A stretch of 64,000 nucleotides of DNA. Origin: an uncultured Clostridia bacterium. Lineage in GTDB: Bacteria; Bacillota; Clostridia; Christensenellales; Borkfalkiaceae. Shown here piece by piece: positions 22,211 through 30,633 of this stretch. Each line of letters opens with the position of its first letter. The first letter of the stretch is position 1. Position numbers and translations under genes: made by a program. Below the pieces are notes generated by a model. It saw nothing but the letters and a program-made list of their open reading frames with translations. It was not told where the DNA came from and made no database searches. The DNA is taken from the NCBI GenBank assembly GCA_934271265.1, contig CAKQRE010000026.1:62001-126000 (forward strand), given 5' to 3'.

Positions 22211-22642
22211 ATGTTAAAGGGTATTCCGAAGATAGTCAGTCCGGAACTGATCAGAATTCTTTGCGAAATGGGGCACGGCGATGAGATCGTGATCGCCGAC
22301 GGGAATTTTCCGAGCGAAAATTTCGGGCAAAGGGTGATCCGCGCGGACGGGATCAAAGGTACGGAAATGCTCGACGCGGTATTATCGCTGATCCCGCTCG
22401 ATACCTATTCCGACCCGAATATGATCCTGATGCAACTGATGCAATGCGACGAAGGCAAAATCGATCCGTCGATCTGGAAGGAATATGCCGCGATCGCGGA
22501 GAAGCACGATAAAAACGTCAGGATCGGTAATATCGATCGTTTTGCGTTTTACGAAAGAGCAAAAACGGCATACGCCGTGATCGCCACGGGCGAAGAAGCG
22601 GTTTATGCGAACATCATTTTAAAAAAAGGCGTGATCGCCTGA
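22211..22642 (+). CDS. fucU: L-fucose mutarotase (FucU/RbsD family)
   Basis: This 143-residue enzyme interconverts alpha and beta anomers of L-fucose, supplying the form used by fucose isomerase. The start MLKGIPKIVSPELIRILCEMGHGDEIVIADGNFP-type region contains the conserved His of the MGHGDE motif, and the C-terminal YANIILKKGV segment holds the conserved Tyr. The ATG at 22211 is fixed by a perfect AGGAGG nine bases upstream; the frame is open further upstream without a start signal. The isomerase gene begins 19 bases downstream, so both are one unit. Length and motifs fit the family well. Confidence 0.94.
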   Translation: MLKGIPKIVSPELIRILCEMGHGDEIVIADGNFPSENFGQRVIRADGIKGTEMLDAVLSLIPLDTYSDPNMILMQLMQCDEGKIDPSIWKEYAAIAEKHDKNVRIGNIDRFAFYERAKTAYAVIATGEEAVYANIILKKGVIA

Positions 22643-22661
22643 ACGAAAAGGAGAAAAGATT

Positions 22662-24467
22662 ATGGCAAATTCAAGACTTATTGGGGAATATCCGGTAATA
22701 GGTATCAGACCTACGATCGACGGCAGACGCGGCAAGATCAAGGTTCGCGAATCGCTGGAAGATCAGACGATGAACATGGCGAAGTCCGCGGCAAAACTGA
22801 TCGAAGAAAACGTTTTCTATTCTAGCGGCGAACACGTTAAGGTTATAATCGCCGACACGACGATCGGCAGAGTTGCCGAAGCGGCGGCATGCGCGGATAA
22901 ATTCAGAAAGGAAGGCGTTGACGTTACGCTGACCGTTACGCCTTGCTGGTGCTACGGCGCGGAGACCATGGACATGGATCCGATGACGATAAAAGCGGTA
23001 TGGGGCTTTAACGGCACGGAAAGACCGGGCGCGGTTTATCTTGCTTCCGTTCTTGCGACCCACGCGCAGAAAGGGTTGCCCGCATTCGGTATTTACGGAC
23101 ACGAAGTTCAGGAAGCCGACGATACTTCCATTCCCGCCGACGTGCAGGAGAAGATCTTGCGTTTTGCGAGAGCGGCTGTCGCCGTTGCGACCATGCGCGG
23201 AAAGTCTTATCTGCAGATCGGTTCGGTCACCATGGGGATCGGCGGCTCGATCATCAGCCCCGAGTTTTTCGAGGAATATCTCGGAATGCGCGTGGAATCG
23301 GTAGACGAAGTAGAAATTATCCGCAGAATGACCGAAGGCATTTACGACGAAAAAGAATACGAAAAGGCTCTTGCGTGGGTCAAGGCGAAATGTCGCCCCG
23401 ACTTCGATAAGAACCCGAAGGAAATGCAGAAAACGCCCGAGCAAAAGGAAAAGGATTGGGAATTTACCGCAAAAATGGCGTGTATCATCAAAGACCTGTT
23501 CAATGGAAACAAGAATCTTCCCGAGGGCAGAGAAGAGGAGATGGTCGGGCATAACGCGATCGTCGGCGGTTTCCAGGGACAGAGACAGTGGACGGATTTT
23601 TACCCGAACTGCGACTTCCCCGAATCCATCCTCAATTCGTCGTTCGACTGGAACGGCGCGAGAGAACCGTACATTCTCGGTACGGAAAACGACACGCTCA
23701 ACGCAACGAGTATGTTGTTTATGAAACTTCTGACCGGCAGAGCGCAGATGTTTGCCGACGTTCGTACTTACTGGTCGGGCGAATCCGTTAAGCGCGTTAC
23801 GGGGTACAAACTCGAAGGTCACGCAAAAGAAGCAGACGGCTTTATTCACCTTATCAACTCGGGCGCATGCTGCGTTGACGCTTGCGGCGAGGTGAAAGAC
23901 GAAAAGGGCAACGCCGTCATGAAAAAGTGGTGGGAAGTTACCGATAAAGACATCGACACCATGATGAACGCGACCACCTGGCCGTATGCCGACCTCGGCT
24001 ATTTCCGCGGCGGCGGTTACTCGAGCCGTTTTGTGACGCGTGCGGAAATGCCTGCAACGATGATAAGGCTTAACCTGATCAAAGGGTTGGGACCCGTTCT
24101 TCAGATCGTCGAAGGCTGGACGGTGAAACTTCCGGACGAAGTGACCGATAAGCTGTGGAAGAGAACGGACTATACCTGGCCTTGCACCTGGTTTGCTCCG
24201 AGAGTGACGGGCAAGGGCGCGTTCAAATCCGCTTACGACGTAATGAACAATTGGGGCGCGAACCACGGCGCGATTTCTTACGGACATATCGGCGCGGATC
24301 TGATCACGATGTGCTCGATGCTCCGTATTCCCGTATGCATGCATAACGTTTGCGAAGACGATATCTATCGCCCCGCCGCGTGGAATGCTTTCGGAATGGA
24401 TAAGGAAGGTCAGGACTATCGCGCTTGCGAAGCCTACGGTCCGATGTATAAGAATACCCGCAAGTAA
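22662..24467 (+). CDS. fucI: L-fucose isomerase
   Basis: This cytoplasmic isomerase converts L-fucose to L-fuculose and often also acts on D-arabinose. It is full length at 601 residues. Family blocks are clear: IGIRPTIDGRR at the N-terminus, VTPCWCYGAETMDMDP, and the catalytic region with conserved Glu in YGHEVQEADD-type and Asp/His in the later blocks (NNWGANHGAISYGHIGADL near the C-terminus carries the metal-binding His). AAAGGAG precedes the ATG. It is co-transcribed with fucU. A fuculokinase gene (FGGY family) is not present in the window; a class II aldolase that could act two steps later lies at 27731. Confidence 0.96.
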   Translation: MANSRLIGEYPVIGIRPTIDGRRGKIKVRESLEDQTMNMAKSAAKLIEENVFYSSGEHVKVIIADTTIGRVAEAAACADKFRKEGVDVTLTVTPCWCYGAETMDMDPMTIKAVWGFNGTERPGAVYLASVLATHAQKGLPAFGIYGHEVQEADDTSIPADVQEKILRFARAAVAVATMRGKSYLQIGSVTMGIGGSIISPEFFEEYLGMRVESVDEVEIIRRMTEGIYDEKEYEKALAWVKAKCRPDFDKNPKEMQKTPEQKEKDWEFTAKMACIIKDLFNGNKNLPEGREEEMVGHNAIVGGFQGQRQWTDFYPNCDFPESILNSSFDWNGAREPYILGTENDTLNATSMLFMKLLTGRAQMFADVRTYWSGESVKRVTGYKLEGHAKEADGFIHLINSGACCVDACGEVKDEKGNAVMKKWWEVTDKDIDTMMNATTWPYADLGYFRGGGYSSRFVTRAEMPATMIRLNLIKGLGPVLQIVEGWTVKLPDEVTDKLWKRTDYTWPCTWFAPRVTGKGAFKSAYDVMNNWGANHGAISYGHIGADLITMCSMLRIPVCMHNVCEDDIYRPAAWNAFGMDKEGQDYRACEAYGPMYKNTRK

Positions 24468-24527
24468 ACGAAATGTGCGGTTACAGATCGTAATCGCCGA
24501 TTAAAGAGCTTATAGGCAGGCTAATTC

Positions 24528-24556
24528 GAGCCGGGCACATCCATTGTGCCCGGCTC
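24528..24556 (+). terminator. Hairpin after fucI
   Basis: Perfect arms GAGCCGGGCACA and TGTGCCCGGCTC with a 5-base loop. The following TCGTTATTTC is only weakly T-rich. It lies 61 bases after the fucI stop. Confidence 0.65.
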
Positions 24557-24722
24557 TCGTTATTTCGGACGGCAAAGACCGTTCCGGAGATCCCCGCAAG
24601 AAATGCCATGCGGCGGCATTCCCCGTTCCCGGACGAAGCGTCACTTTTTTTGTATTATGAAAAACTGAAGTGCATCTCCGGAAGTATTTCTTCTTTATCG
24701 CATTTTTGAAGCGTTTTTCGAC

Positions 24723-24751
24723 TTGCATTTTCAAAAACAATATGCTATAAT
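24723..24751 (+). promoter_or_regulatory. Promoter of the AAA/DUF4143 ATPase gene
   Basis: TTGCAT (24723-24728), 17 bases, TATAAT (24746-24751). A short GGTA-GACA-TACC palindrome follows at about 24768-24779. Confidence 0.7.
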
Positions 24752-24804
24752 ACACTTAATAAAAATGGTAGACATACCAAATAAACTAAATTGAGGTATC
24801 TGAA

Positions 24805-26097
24805 ATGGAGATAAAAAGAGATAAATACCTGGAAATGCTTCAAATAAGACGTCATAACGGTTTTGTAAAAGTTATCACCGGCATCAGAAGGTGTGGGAAA
24901 TCTTATCTTATGAATGATATCTTTTATGAAAAATTGAAAGAAGACGGTGTAAACGAAAATCATATCATTAAATTTGCATTTGATTCGGCGGAAGATTTAT
25001 TGCTTATCGGAGAAGATTTACAGGAACTTGTTGCCAATAAAAAGAAAGTAGATCCGAAAAAATTTATGGCATACGTTTCGCAAAGAATGACCGACAACGA
25101 AATGTATTACCTTCTACTCGACGAGGTGCAAAATCTCGATTGTTTCGAGGCTGTTCTGAACGGATATTTACGCAAAAAAAATATGGACGTGTATGTAACC
25201 GGCAGTAACTCAAAGTTTTTGTCAAGCGACGTATTGACCGAGTTTGCCGGCAGGGGCGACGAAATACACGTTTTGCCGTTGTCTTTTTCGGAGTTTTATG
25301 CAAATTACGAAGACGGACTCGACTATGCTTTCGACGATTATATGGTTTACGGCGGCTTGCCTGCGGTTGCTTTAATGAAAACTCCGGAACAGAAATCGAG
25401 TTATCTTAAAACGCAGATAGAGAACGTTTATCTTAAAGATATAGTCGAACGACATAATCTCAACTCGGATGAAAATATCGGCGAGCTTCTCGATATCATT
25501 GCGTCGGGTATCTCTTCTTTGACCAATCCAACGAAACTTGCAAACAGTTTCAAAAGCGTTAAAAATTCGTCGTTAAGCGCGCTTACTATCGATCACTATA
25601 TTACCTATATGCAACAGGCGTTTATGCTTTCCAAAGTAAACAGATACGACGTAAAAGGTAAAAAGTATATCAGCACGCCATATAAAATATATTTCGAGGA
25701 CGTCGGCTTGCGCAATGCGAGGCTTGATTTCAGACAGATAGAGGAAACGCATCTGATGGAAAACATCATTTACAACGAACTTCGTTATCGCGGCTATAAC
25801 GTTGACGTCGGCGTTGTGGATACGCGAGAAAACGTTGACGGTTCGTCGGAAAGGCGACAACTCGAAATTGACTTTATTGCAAATCAAGGCAATAAACGTT
25901 ATTATATTCAATCGGCTTACGATATCCCGAATGAAGATAAAATGAAACAAGAAACCAAATCGTTTGATAAAACCAACGATTCCTTCAAAAAAATAATCGT
26001 TGTCGGCAAAAGTATGAGACCGCGCCGCAACGAAAAAGGTTATTTGATTATCGGAGTAAAAGAGTTTTTGTTGGACCCGAATAGTCTGGAATCGTAA
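24805..26097 (+). CDS. AAA ATPase with C-terminal DUF4143 (PD-(D/E)XK-like) domain
   Basis: This 430-residue protein belongs to the widespread AAA_14/DUF4143 group, whose role is unclear. Walker A is GIRRCGKS at about residues 26-33; Walker B with DEVQ is in YYLLLDEVQN at about 100-109; a GSNSKFL sensor follows. The C-terminal part (about 200-430) has an ELRYRGY, EIDFI and YYIQSAY pattern typical of DUF4143 and nuclease-like folds. The start is backed by GAGG upstream of ATG. The gene is visibly more AT-rich than both glycan clusters, has its own promoter and no operon partners, so it was probably acquired recently. Some relatives sit in mobile or toxin-like settings; no function can be claimed. 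Confidence 0.9.
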   Translation: MEIKRDKYLEMLQIRRHNGFVKVITGIRRCGKSYLMNDIFYEKLKEDGVNENHIIKFAFDSAEDLLLIGEDLQELVANKKKVDPKKFMAYVSQRMTDNEMYYLLLDEVQNLDCFEAVLNGYLRKKNMDVYVTGSNSKFLSSDVLTEFAGRGDEIHVLPLSFSEFYANYEDGLDYAFDDYMVYGGLPAVALMKTPEQKSSYLKTQIENVYLKDIVERHNLNSDENIGELLDIIASGISSLTNPTKLANSFKSVKNSSLSALTIDHYITYMQQAFMLSKVNRYDVKGKKYISTPYKIYFEDVGLRNARLDFRQIEETHLMENIIYNELRYRGYNVDVGVVDTRENVDGSSERRQLEIDFIANQGNKRYYIQSAYDIPNEDKMKQETKSFDKTNDSFKKIIVVGKSMRPRRNEKGYLIIGVKEFLLDPNSLES

Positions 26098-26178
26098 TTT
26101 TCGATATTATTTTTCGGCGCAGGGCAAACGGAAAAAGTCGGCTTTGACAAGGGTAAAATATATCGCGGAAATTATGAG

Positions 26179-26192
26179 TTAATCGACTTATA
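26179..26192 (-). repeat. Dispersed TAAGTCGATTA motif, copy 3
   Basis: On the minus strand it reads TATAAGTCGATTAA. It lies 82 bases after the ATPase stop and belongs to the set described at 7261-7274. Confidence 0.6.
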
Positions 26193-26278
26193 CGGCGATG
26201 TTTTCTACTTATTTCCCGACTGTTCCGCCGTTTTCCGATCGTTTGCTTGCCGAAAAAATAAATCTTTTCGGAGGTAAA

Positions 26279-26317
26279 ATGGAAAACGGAATAATATACG
26301 CTCGTTTCGGTTCTTAA
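26279..26317 (+). pseudogene. Possible remnant of a serine recombinase start
   Basis: A 12-codon frame, MENGIIYARFGS, has a good GGAGG ribosome site five bases upstream. The peptide resembles the first residues of large serine recombinases, which commonly begin with an IYARFSS stretch holding the catalytic Ser. It then stops. Bases after it, read in another frame, give an RENEQGKS-like peptide, so a frameshift-decayed gene is possible. The match is very short and this call is tentative. Confidence 0.25.
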
Positions 26318-26350
26318 GAGAAAACGAGCAAGGGAAATCAAATATTTATA

Positions 26351-26435
26351 AAAACCGCATTCAGGTGAAGCGCATCCAAAAGTCGGACGGAAACGGATAA
26401 CTTTTGGGATACCTGTCACAGAGTGCGGTTTTTTT
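26351..26435. terminator. Three-tier structured terminator or small RNA
   Basis: Three nested stems fit together: AACCGCA with TGCGGTT at the base, CAGGT (26363-26367) with ACCTG (26411-26415), and ATCCAAAAG (26375-26383) with CTTTTGGGAT (26401-26410) at the top. A run of seven T follows on the plus strand and AAAAA lies on the other side. It separates the ATPase gene (plus) and the convergent LacI-type gene (minus), so it can act as a terminator in both directions, but it is more elaborate than needed. Confidence 0.6.
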
Positions 26436-26495
26436 ATGTCGGAATAAAAACAGAGTTCGCAGGATGATAAGTGTCGGGCGCGGAAATAGAAAAAA

Positions 26496-27554
26496 TCAAT
26501 CGGCGTCGCCTTTTTTAAAGGAATACATGTTGGATCTTAAAACCAATATGGGAGGGATCGTCACGTGCTCCGCAACAGATTCGTTCGTCATGTGTTTGTA
26601 TAGTTTTTTGACCGCCTCTTTGCCTTGTTTGTAGGGTGCCTGAAATATGGAAGCCTTGGCGATTCTCATTTCAAGCAATTTCAGGTTTTCTTTGAAAAGG
26701 TCGGTGGTAACGATTTTCGGGGTGTTGTCCGGGGAAAGCTTTTTTAAAAAAGGGTATGCGGTGATCGTGCTTGCGGTTGCTATGTAAACGCCGTCGTACG
26801 ACTTTTCTCCGTGGAATATTTTTTTCAGCAACAACGAAACGAGCGCGGGTTCGTCGTTATGTTCGTATACGTCTACCTCGGAAACAGAACTGTCTTTTGC
26901 CGTTGCGATAAATCCGCTGATGTTTTTTTCGTGAATATAAGTGGATTTATTACCCGTGAGGATCGCTATTTTCCCTTTCGGACAGCAAAGACCGAGGAAT
27001 TCCGCGGCAAGTGCACCTGCGGAATACCCGTCCGCCGCGACGTTGAAAAGTCTGTTCTTGCAGGGAATGTCGTTTACTAAGGTAACAATATTGACGCCTT
27101 TCTCGCCGAGGTCGTTAAGTTTATTCATAAATTTGTTTGTCTGACCGGACAAAAACAAGATAACAGAGGAATAACCGTTCGTTTCGAAATCGTTCAGGGC
27201 GCAGGAAATTTCTTCCGGTAACTGCTCTGCGTTGTAACCGGAGAACACGCGGATATCCGGATAAACGTTATATGCCTCTATTTCTGCAAAGCCCGAGCGG
27301 ATTCCCTGTTCGATCTCTTTGAGAAACTGCGGAACGGGACAACATAAAATCACTCCGACGGTAACGGGATTGCGCCTTAAAGCCTGCGCCGTCTGATTGG
27401 TGGAATAATTCAGCCGTTCTGCCGTTTCCAGAACCATTTGCTGCGTTTTCTTACTGAAACGCCCTTTATTGTTAAGCGCACGATATACCGTTCCGCTGGA
27501 AATATTCAATTCCTTTGCAATATCGTATATCGTTGCCTTTTTTTTATGATCCAT
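26496..27554 (-). CDS. LacI-family transcriptional regulator
   Basis: This regulator has an N-terminal LacI helix-turn-helix (TIYDIAKELNISSGTVYRALNNKGRFSKKT-type region, about residues 8-35) followed by a hinge and a periplasmic-binding-protein-like sugar sensor (from about residue 60). ATG 27554 gives MDHKKK; a GTG three codons earlier is an alternative, and the ribosome site is poor for both. It is transcribed away from the cluster B operon. That operon's promoter is followed at once by a perfect-type palindrome with the CG centre expected of LacI operators, so this protein very likely represses the operon until its sugar is present. The inducer is unknown. Confidence 0.94.
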   Translation of the reverse strand: MDHKKKATIYDIAKELNISSGTVYRALNNKGRFSKKTQQMVLETAERLNYSTNQTAQALRRNPVTVGVILCCPVPQFLKEIEQGIRSGFAEIEAYNVYPDIRVFSGYNAEQLPEEISCALNDFETNGYSSVILFLSGQTNKFMNKLNDLGEKGVNIVTLVNDIPCKNRLFNVAADGYSAGALAAEFLGLCCPKGKIAILTGNKSTYIHEKNISGFIATAKDSSVSEVDVYEHNDEPALVSLLLKKIFHGEKSYDGVYIATASTITAYPFLKKLSPDNTPKIVTTDLFKENLKLLEMRIAKASIFQAPYKQGKEAVKKLYKHMTNESVAEHVTIPPILVLRSNMYSFKKGDAD

Positions 27555-27581
27555 ACCCTTCACTTTTTGCTGTTTTCTTTG

Positions 27582-27610
27582 ATTTTACTATACAACCGGA
27601 AAAATGTCAA
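27582..27610 (-). promoter_or_regulatory. Promoter of the LacI-type regulator gene
   Basis: On the minus strand: TTGACA (27605-27610), 17 bases, TAAAAT (27582-27587). Confidence 0.8.
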
Positions 27611-27663
27611 ACAGATTCCTTTCAAAAGATTTCGTTTTGAAAGAAAAATTTTTCCTAAAAGTA

Positions 27664-27713
27664 TTGACAAATGGTTTTAAACGTGTTATAATTTGCGTAA
27701 TCGATAACGCAAA
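27664..27713 (+). promoter_or_regulatory. Consensus promoter and LacI-type operator of the cluster B operon
   Basis: TTGACA (27664-27669), exactly 17 bases, TATAAT (27687-27692): a full consensus. It is followed at 27692-27713 by a 22-base palindrome with half-sites TTTGCGTAATC and GATAACGCAAA. The palindrome covers the expected transcription start, the classic repressing position. It is the probable binding site of the divergent LacI-type protein. Confidence 0.85.
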
Positions 27714-27730
27714 GAAAAAAGAGGGGTTCG

Positions 27731-28384
27731 ATGACCGATTGCAAAGAGTTGAGAAGACAGATAATCGACGTGTGCCTTTGGCTTGAGAAAAACGGACTTG
27801 TGTTCGGAACCTGGGGGAACGTGAGCGTAAAACTCGACGGAGGAAACATTCTGATCACCCCGTCGAGGATCTCTTACGGGAATATGACGGAAGACGATTT
27901 TGTAGTATTGTCGCCGGACGGAGAAAGAATCTCCGGAGAGCGTTTGCCGACGAGCGAACGGGAGATCCATCGCGCGATCCATAACGCCCGGTCCGACGTG
28001 GGCGCGATCATACATATGCATTCGCCGAAGGGAATGGCGGCATGCGCAAGAGAAGGAGGCGTGCCGGTGATTTCGGAAGAAATGTGCCAGCTGATCGGCG
28101 GGGCGATCCCTCTGACGAAACGATTTGTTCCTTCGGACGATCATGAAGGGCTCGGCAGGGCGGTCGCGGAATGTCTCACGGATGCAAACGCGGTGCTGAT
28201 CCGCAATCACGGTCCCGTCTGTATGGGAAAGGACCTTGAAGAAGCGAAGCTGTGCTGTCTCGTTACGGAGAAAAGCTGCGGAATTTATCTCGATCTTCTT
28301 GCGGCGGGCGGGTATAACGAGATCTCGCCCGAAAACGTGAAGGCGGGAAGAGACTATTATTTAAACAAATACGGAAAGACATGA
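27731..28384 (+). CDS. Class II aldolase, L-fuculose-1-phosphate aldolase-like
   Basis: Class II aldolases of the FucA/AraD family cleave or isomerise sugar phosphates using zinc; FucA splits L-fuculose-1-phosphate into dihydroxyacetone phosphate and lactaldehyde. The 217 residues fit. The zinc and catalytic residues are visible: the Glu in SEREIHRAI, the two His of HMHSP, and the His of IRNHGPV. NVS and TPS phosphate-binding blocks are at the N-terminus (GTWGNVSVK, LITPS). It is the first gene of the cluster B operon, just after a consensus promoter and a LacI-type operator. FucA is favoured by fucI and fucU upstream, but ribulose- or other phosphate specificities cannot be excluded. Confidence 0.88.
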   Translation: MTDCKELRRQIIDVCLWLEKNGLVFGTWGNVSVKLDGGNILITPSRISYGNMTEDDFVVLSPDGERISGERLPTSEREIHRAIHNARSDVGAIIHMHSPKGMAACAREGGVPVISEEMCQLIGGAIPLTKRFVPSDDHEGLGRAVAECLTDANAVLIRNHGPVCMGKDLEEAKLCCLVTEKSCGIYLDLLAAGGYNEISPENVKAGRDYYLNKYGKT

Positions 28385-28442
28385 TCTTTTTTGCAAAAAT
28401 TTCGGATGCGCCGGTCGGAAATGCCGGTTACGGGAGGAGAAC

Positions 28443-29462
28443 ATGAGAGTAGTTACGCTCGGAGAAATGATGATAAGGCTTATGCCTAAAGGGAACCTGA
28501 GAATAGAACAGGCAGACGAATTCGAAGCATATTACGGCGGAGACGAATCTATAGTAGCCGTATCTCTTGCCAGATTCGGGCTGGAAAGCAGATACGTTAC
28601 GAAACTGCCGGATAATCCGCTCGGCAGAAATGCCGTCAGAAAACTTCGCGGGCAGGGCGTGGATACGTCGTTTATCGTTACGGGCGGCGAAAGAATGGGG
28701 CTGAATTTTTATGAAAGCGGCGCGTCGATGCGCCCGTCTTCCGTGCTTTACGACCGCAAACATTCGGCTATATCCGAAGCGAACCCAGACGAATTCGACT
28801 TTGAAAACATTTTCAAAGACGCGGATTGGTTTCACGTTGCGGGGATAACGCCCGCAATCAGCGACAGCGCCGCGGAGATCGTAAAAAAAGCCATGCAGAC
28901 GGCAAAAAAGCATAACGTAAAAATAAGCGTGGATCTTAATTATCGCAGTAAGCTCTGGTCTCCCGAAAAGGCGCAGAGCGTTATGATCCCTTTGATGGAG
29001 TACGTCGACGTATGTATCGGAAACGAAGAAGATGCGGAAAAGGTATTGGGTTTCAGAACGGATAATACCGACGTGAACAAAGGATCTCTGGATGTCGAGA
29101 GCTACAAAAAAACTTTCAAAGCATTAAAAGAGACGTTCGGGTTCGAATATATCGGTTCGACCTTAAGAGAAAGCCGTTCGGCTTCGGATAACGGCTGGTC
29201 GGCGCTTCTGTATGACGGGAATACGTTTTACCACACGACGTCGTACGATATTCATCTGGTGGACAGGGGCGGCGGCGGAGCTTCTTTTGCGGCGGGAATG
29301 ATCTACGGTATTTTAAGCGGGTTCGATCTGCAAAAGACCGGGGAATTCGCCGTAGCGGCTTCGGCGCTGAAACAGACGATACTCGGCGATTTTAATCTCG
29401 TCGATCTGAAAGAGGTATATTCGCTTATGGGCGGAAACACCAGCGGCAGAGTACAAAGATAA
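28443..29462 (+). CDS. PfkB-family sugar kinase, KDG kinase-like, with altered active site
   Basis: This 339-residue protein is clearly of the PfkB/ribokinase fold and closest in style to 2-keto-3-deoxygluconate kinases. The start is VVTLGEMMIRLMPKG, with a DLNYRSKLW block and an IGNEEDAE block. Odd: the ATP/substrate signature that normally reads DRVGGGDSF is DRGGGGASF here (codons around 29263-29289), so the expected catalytic Asp is Ala. The N-terminal signature GGAEAN is GGDESI. Either the protein has lost kinase activity, uses another base, or an error exists in the sequence. It lies in an operon with KDPG aldolase, the enzyme that would follow KDG kinase. Confidence 0.85.
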   Translation: MRVVTLGEMMIRLMPKGNLRIEQADEFEAYYGGDESIVAVSLARFGLESRYVTKLPDNPLGRNAVRKLRGQGVDTSFIVTGGERMGLNFYESGASMRPSSVLYDRKHSAISEANPDEFDFENIFKDADWFHVAGITPAISDSAAEIVKKAMQTAKKHNVKISVDLNYRSKLWSPEKAQSVMIPLMEYVDVCIGNEEDAEKVLGFRTDNTDVNKGSLDVESYKKTFKALKETFGFEYIGSTLRESRSASDNGWSALLYDGNTFYHTTSYDIHLVDRGGGGASFAAGMIYGILSGFDLQKTGEFAVAASALKQTILGDFNLVDLKEVYSLMGGNTSGRVQR

Positions 29463-29488
29463 AAATATCGTTAAAGGGGAGAATCGCT

Positions 29489-29935
29489 ATGATAGTTGAC
29501 AGAATAGAGAACAGAGATCGTTATTATTGCCTCGGGGAGAAATACCGTCTGGCGCTCGATTATTTCGCTGCGGTATCATCCGTGCCTTCGGAAAAGAAAG
29601 ATATCCTTCTGTCCGACGGCGAAACGTTGGTGAAGGTAAGACCTATGGTCACAAAGCCCGCGGAGCAGTGTTCTTTCGAAGCGCACGAAAGGTATGCGGA
29701 TATTCATTTCGTTGCGTACGGCAGCGAGTGTATAGGCTATGCCGACGTGAACGATCTGAAAAAACTTTCTTATGACAAAGAGAGGGATACGGCGTTGCTC
29801 ACGGGGGAAGGAACGTTGATCCCTCTTGAACGCGGGTGTTTCATGATCACCTTTCCCGAAGACGCTCACATGCCGTGCGTGATCAATAAAAAGCCCGTAA
29901 ATCTCGGAAAAATGATAGCAAAAATAAAATTATAA
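29489..29935 (+). CDS. YhcH/YjgK/YiaL family protein
   Basis: This 148-residue protein belongs to the YhcH/YiaL (DUF386) family, small cupin-like proteins linked to sugar-acid, sialic-acid and beta-galactoside utilisation, in some cases as anomerases. The family features are visible: the FEAHERYADIHFVAYGSECIGY region with its metal-type His and Glu residues, and the C-terminal CFMITFPEDAHMPC segment. AAAGGGGAG lies upstream of the ATG. It sits 26 bases after the PfkB-type gene and 17 before KDPG aldolase. It probably helps present the right anomer or remove by-products in this pathway. The exact substrate is unknown. Confidence 0.9.
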   Translation: MIVDRIENRDRYYCLGEKYRLALDYFAAVSSVPSEKKDILLSDGETLVKVRPMVTKPAEQCSFEAHERYADIHFVAYGSECIGYADVNDLKKLSYDKERDTALLTGEGTLIPLERGCFMITFPEDAHMPCVINKKPVNLGKMIAKIKL

Positions 29936-29952
29936 AAACACGGAGCGCAAAA

Positions 29953-30633
29953 ATGGATAGAAAAGGAATGTCGTTAAAAGAATACGCGATCGCTAAGACG
30001 AAGGAAACGGGAATTCTTCCCTGTATCAAATTACATAAAAAAGACGATTACCTCGCTTACGCCCGGGCGATGTACGACGGCGGCGCAAGAGTGATCGAGG
30101 TGACCATGACGACGCCCGGCGTACTGGAAGCGATAGAAACCATTTCTTCGTATTTCGGCGATAAACTTCTCGTGGCGGCGGGAACGGTTCTTGACCCGGC
30201 TTCCGCAAGAGAAGTGATCATGCACGGCGGAAGCATTATCGTAAATCCCTGCGTCGCAGAAGACGTTATAGATCTGTGCAATCGTTATAACGTTCCCGTG
30301 TACAGCGGTGCGTTCAGCGCGACGGAAGTTTTTACCGCTATGAGAAAGGGCGCCGCCATGGTGAAGATTTTCCCAGGAGCTCTGGGCGGTCCTAAATATA
30401 TGACGAATCTGAAGATGGTGTTTCCCGAAGTCAATCTGATTCCTTCCGGCGGAATAACGCCCGACAACGCAGCCGAGTTTATTAAATGCGGCGCTTGCGC
30501 CGTGTCCGGAGCGAGAACTTTTATGGATTTCGAAAAAATCGAAAAAGAGGGGCTTTCGTCCGTTACCCGTCAGGTTGAAAAGTTTATAAAAATCATCGCG
30601 GAAGCGAAAAAGGATCTTCCGGTCATTCCGTAA
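29953..30633 (+). CDS. eda: KDPG/KHG aldolase (2-dehydro-3-deoxyphosphogluconate aldolase)
   Basis: This class I aldolase cleaves 2-keto-3-deoxy-6-phosphogluconate, or related keto-deoxy acids, into pyruvate and an aldehyde. The family blocks are ARAMYDGGARVIEVTMTTPG, AAGTVLDPASAREVIMHGG, and MVKIFPGALGGPKYM with the Schiff-base Lys. A further block is LIPSGGITPDNAAEFIKCGA, which binds phosphate. The length of 226 residues is slightly longer than usual at the N-terminus. It sits directly after YhcH and a KDG-kinase-like gene, which together form a keto-deoxy sugar acid breakdown set. The sugar that feeds it in this operon is not clear, as no dehydratase gene is seen nearby. Confidence 0.94.
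   Translation: MDRKGMSLKEYAIAKTKETGILPCIKLHKKDDYLAYARAMYDGGARVIEVTMTTPGVLEAIETISSYFGDKLLVAAGTVLDPASAREVIMHGGSIIVNPCVAEDVIDLCNRYNVPVYSGAFSATEVFTAMRKGAAMVKIFPGALGGPKYMTNLKMVFPEVNLIPSGGITPDNAAEFIKCGACAVSGARTFMDFEKIEKEGLSSVTRQVEKFIKIIAEAKKDLPVIP

Noticed and set aside
22671..24344. Minus-strand open frame opposite fucI
   Set aside because: fucI is unmistakable; this is its shadow.
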